From positions 1,468,001 to 1,532,000 of the forward strand of contig NC_054084.1 in assembly GCF_017562075.2 (NCBI RefSeq): a stretch of 64,000 nt of DNA, in the 5' to 3' direction. The position numbers and the translations under genes were made by a program. The notes below the pieces were generated by a model, which had not been told where the DNA came from, ran no database searches, and worked only from the letters and a program-made list of their open reading frames with translations. Each line of letters begins with the position of its first letter. Position 1 is the stretch's first letter. Below, piece by piece: positions 61,723-64,000 of this stretch. Origin of the DNA: Anopheles merus. Its lineage: Eukaryota > Arthropoda > Insecta > Diptera > Culicidae.

Positions 61723-62808
61723 TTAAATTTCCAGCGGCCAGAACGGCATGTCATTATCGTGGCTACATTCCACCTTATTTTTGCTCAAAATAAGCCTTGA
61801 CAATCGTTTGGGGTGTCGATCTTCGTGGAAGGCTATGCGTGAAATCTCATTCGACGATAGATCCAAAGTAGTGAGATTGTCCATCGCGCCAAACACGTCC
61901 ATGCTTACACTCTTGAGCTTATTGCTTTGGAAGCCTATGTAGGTAAGGTTCGCAAGACGATCCAAACAGTTGGGGAAGTGGGAAAGCTCATTCGATGCGA
62001 AGCATATAGCAGTTATCCGAAGCTTAGGATCCCACTGACAAAAGTCCAGCACTTTGAGACGGTTGTTGGACAGCTTGAGGTTTGTTATGTGATCACTAGT
62101 AAATCGTCCAACGAGCAGGTTAATTTTGTTGTGCGAAAAGTCCACATTTACGAACCATCCGATGGGAGCCAGAACCTCGAGGTTAACGGTTTGGAGTTGA
62201 TTGTTGCTCAGCTCTAGAAATGAGAGACTTCGTCGATGAGCATTACTTATGCTACTGGTGATCGTGTGGATTTTGTTATGCGTCAAGTCCAGCGTATCTA
62301 GCCAACTACACCAAAGCAACAGCTCCAAATCTAGGTGCTGAATGAAGGAATGTTGGATTCGAAGTTCTTCAAGGTTTTTCAAATTCTTCAGCGACGGTGG
62401 TATCTGTTGCAGATGGCTGGAAGCTATCCCCACTCCTTTGATCGCGTCATTAGGCTGGAAGTGAATCCATGCTAGATGCGTATTAATCACATTGAGTTCA
62501 TGGAACGTAGCGCTGCTTGGGAGAATAATTTCCTCCAATGCCGTCGAGTTGATAATCTCGACGTAGGTAGTAGTGTCTTCAATGTGATCAAATATCGAAT
62601 GATCAAAGGTCCTCAATTGAAAAAAGTGAAACTGCAAAACTTTTACCTGTGCTGGTAATTGAGCCCTTATTGTGCCAAAGCCTATCTGTCTGGGATTGAA
62701 ATGTTCGATGATGCACTGAGAAAGTAGTTCACAGGACCACCGAAGGCTCAACACGCAGCATGCTAAAAAGGGAATCGATAGTATGTAAACGAAGGATGGT
62801 AATCCCAT
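61723..62808 (-). CDS. LRR protein copy D with premature stop, possible pseudogene
   Basis: Single-exon frame of 361 residues. Signal segment at residues 1-21, N-cap WSCELLSQC, LRR array as in copy C. Two lesions are visible against copy C. First, the C-terminal GAA codon after the C-cap is TAA here (61723-61725), removing the last 25 residues, and the second C-cap cysteine is Trp (TGT to TGG). The lost part remains in frame downstream. Second, upstream of the ATG at 62808 the DNA still resembles the N-terminal extension of copy C but carries an extra base that breaks the frame, so translation must begin at the internal ATG. The signal peptide survives. A minus-strand AATAAA, present close to the stop of A, B and C, is not seen. 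It may be a young pseudogene or a working truncated protein. Confidence 0.65.
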   Translation of the reverse strand: MGLPSFVYILSIPFLACCVLSLRWSCELLSQCIIEHFNPRQIGFGTIRAQLPAQVKVLQFHFFQLRTFDHSIFDHIEDTTTYVEIINSTALEEIILPSSATFHELNVINTHLAWIHFQPNDAIKGVGIASSHLQQIPPSLKNLKNLEELRIQHSFIQHLDLELLLWCSWLDTLDLTHNKIHTITSSISNAHRRSLSFLELSNNQLQTVNLEVLAPIGWFVNVDFSHNKINLLVGRFTSDHITNLKLSNNRLKVLDFCQWDPKLRITAICFASNELSHFPNCLDRLANLTYIGFQSNKLKSVSMDVFGAMDNLTTLDLSSNEISRIAFHEDRHPKRLSRLILSKNKVECSHDNDMPFWPLEI

Positions 62809-63151
62809 CTTTTCAGGAGCACTGGAATGATCCGATCACAGATTTGTCTCGTTGAACACAAAAACCATTCGAAAGACACACGTTTGCAACAATGATATTA
62901 ATGATCTTACCGAAATCATTCTACACCGCTAACGATATGATCGAGGTTCAAAACGACCCATGGAATTACAAGTGTAACGCTATTTAGTAGATCTAGAATA
63001 TCAAAACAGACACACACACACACAAAACTCGTGCTGAATTGCATTTATTACCCTTTTATTTGAACATGAAACAAATATACCGCATTTATAATGACATTAA
63101 GTTACAAAGAATATATCTTCGCGAAAAATATAATAATAATTCACTGTTTTG
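62809..63151 (-). other. Spacer between LRR copies D and E
   Basis: About 340 bp. The left part is the decayed N-terminal extension and promoter of copy D. The right part carries two minus-strand AATAAA signals (plus TTTATT at 63044-63049 and 63055-63060), about 100 nt past the stop of copy E. A short CA repeat lies near 63009-63024. Confidence 0.55.
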
Positions 63152-64000
63152 TTAGTTGATGATTCTAACTGCTGGAGGAAATACGTTTGCAAGACTCTCT
63201 CGCTTCAATGGATTATTAGTTAGAAAGACATCTCGCAAGCTCGAAGCTAGGCGATTGACACCGCTAGCTGGGACTACCGTCTGAATTGCATTGCTGGTAA
63301 AATGTAGCGATCGCAGCTCAGTTAGCATCACAAACGAATCGATCGTAATGCGGGTGAGCTTGTTGTGGTTGAAGTTAAGAAACTTTACCCTTCGCATACG
63401 GCCCAAGCATTGCGGAATGTTTGGCAAGCTGTTCACGGCCAAGGAAAACGAATTTATCAATGGCATCGTGTTCCATTCGCACAGATTGATCGTAAACAGA
63501 TTGTTGTTGGATAGTATGACCGTTGTAATCTTTGGATTGGTAAGACGACCAACAACGACCTCTATTTGGTTGTACTCCAGATCGATGATTTCGAGTGCAC
63601 GCATGGCTGCAAACACAGTCATATTTACATGTTTAAGCTTATTGCTGCTTAAAGACACTCTTTCCAACGATGCATAGCACTGGGACGTGGGACTAGAAGC
63701 TTGGAAGATTAGGCTAGCGATGAGGTTGTTCTTTAGATTAAGACTAGTAAGCTTGGATAGGCTACAGAACGATTCGAAGGCGATCTGTTCGATGGGCGAT
63801 TGACTTAGCTTGAGGACGGACAGCTTGGGTAGGTTTTTCAGCGTTAGTGGAATAGTGGCTAAGCTGCTTCTCAAGATGTACAGCTTCGAGAGTGTTCCGT
63901 TCGGTAGGAAAAGTAAGCGACTGAGTGTCGGCTCTGCAATGATAAGCTCCCTAATGGACGTTGCATTAGGCACAATTAAAGTTCGCACGGAGCTGGACTC
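63152..64000 (-). CDS. Leucine-rich-repeat protein, partial at window edge (copy E)
   Basis: Open frame running off the right edge; the 5' part with the start and any signal peptide is outside the window. At least 282 residues of LRRs are seen, with repeats such as LTSLNLKNNLIASLIF and LEIIDLEYNQIEVVVGRL. It is the most diverged of the five: the C-terminus (after LRDVFLTNNPL) lacks the cysteine pair and the RQLTIV-type tail of copies A to D. Phrases such as IEVVVGRL and INLCEW parallel IELLVGRF and VDFCQW in the others, which supports common descent. The stop is TAA at 63152-63154. Confidence 0.75.
   Translation of the reverse strand, partial: ESSSVRTLIVPNATSIRELIIAEPTLSRLLFLPNGTLSKLYILRSSLATIPLTLKNLPKLSVLKLSQSPIEQIAFESFCSLSKLTSLNLKNNLIASLIFQASSPTSQCYASLERVSLSSNKLKHVNMTVFAAMRALEIIDLEYNQIEVVVGRLTNPKITTVILSNNNLFTINLCEWNTMPLINSFSLAVNSLPNIPQCLGRMRRVKFLNFNHNKLTRITIDSFVMLTELRSLHFTSNAIQTVVPASGVNRLASSLRDVFLTNNPLKRESLANVFPPAVRIIN

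Overview
The window looks like nuclear DNA of a mosquito, most likely Anopheles. This is inferred from gene content and structure, not from a search. Introns are mostly short (60-110 bp, GT-AG), coding DNA is rich in G/C at third positions, and long AC and GA tracts are common. The gene set is dipteran: atonal-type proneural bHLH genes without introns, a divergent ionotropic receptor, a MARF1 that shows RRM and LOTUS repeats but no nuclease domain, and an array of secreted leucine-rich-repeat (LRR) proteins like the mosquito coil-less LRIM class. From memory, several of these genes (amos, glu/SMC4, Eno, the Prp28 homologue) lie on chromosome arm 2L in Drosophila melanogaster, which would fit Anopheles 3R; this was not checked.

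Layout. The left part (1-41 kb) is gene-poor. It holds a cato-like bHLH gene (minus, 1511-2392), the ten-exon Marf1 gene (plus, 9788-14466), a two-exon ionotropic receptor (minus, 20273-22155) and an amos-like bHLH gene (minus, 31975-32904). These are separated by 5-10 kb of non-coding DNA with many microsatellites, probably including enhancers of the two proneural genes.

The right part (41-64 kb) is dense. A Prp28/DDX23 spliceosomal helicase (41387-43864) is followed on the same strand by condensin SMC4 (44318-50407). A complete three-exon PLGRKT-family gene lies antisense inside SMC4 intron 2 (48328-48930). Next come enolase (53081-54527, with a TATA promoter and a non-coding first exon near 51.4-51.6 kb) and a PGAP5/MPPE1 GPI-remodelling phosphoesterase (55509-56779). 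From 57 kb to the right edge, five head-to-tail minus-strand LRR genes form a tandem family. One of them (61723-62808) has an in-frame premature stop and carries a block almost identical to its neighbour, which suggests gene conversion.

The housekeeping genes (splicing, chromosome condensation, glycolysis, GPI maturation) form no common pathway. The functional groupings I can support are the pair of proneural bHLH genes and the LRR array. Exon joins were worked out by hand from splice sites and reading frame. Each multi-exon model keeps its frame across all junctions.
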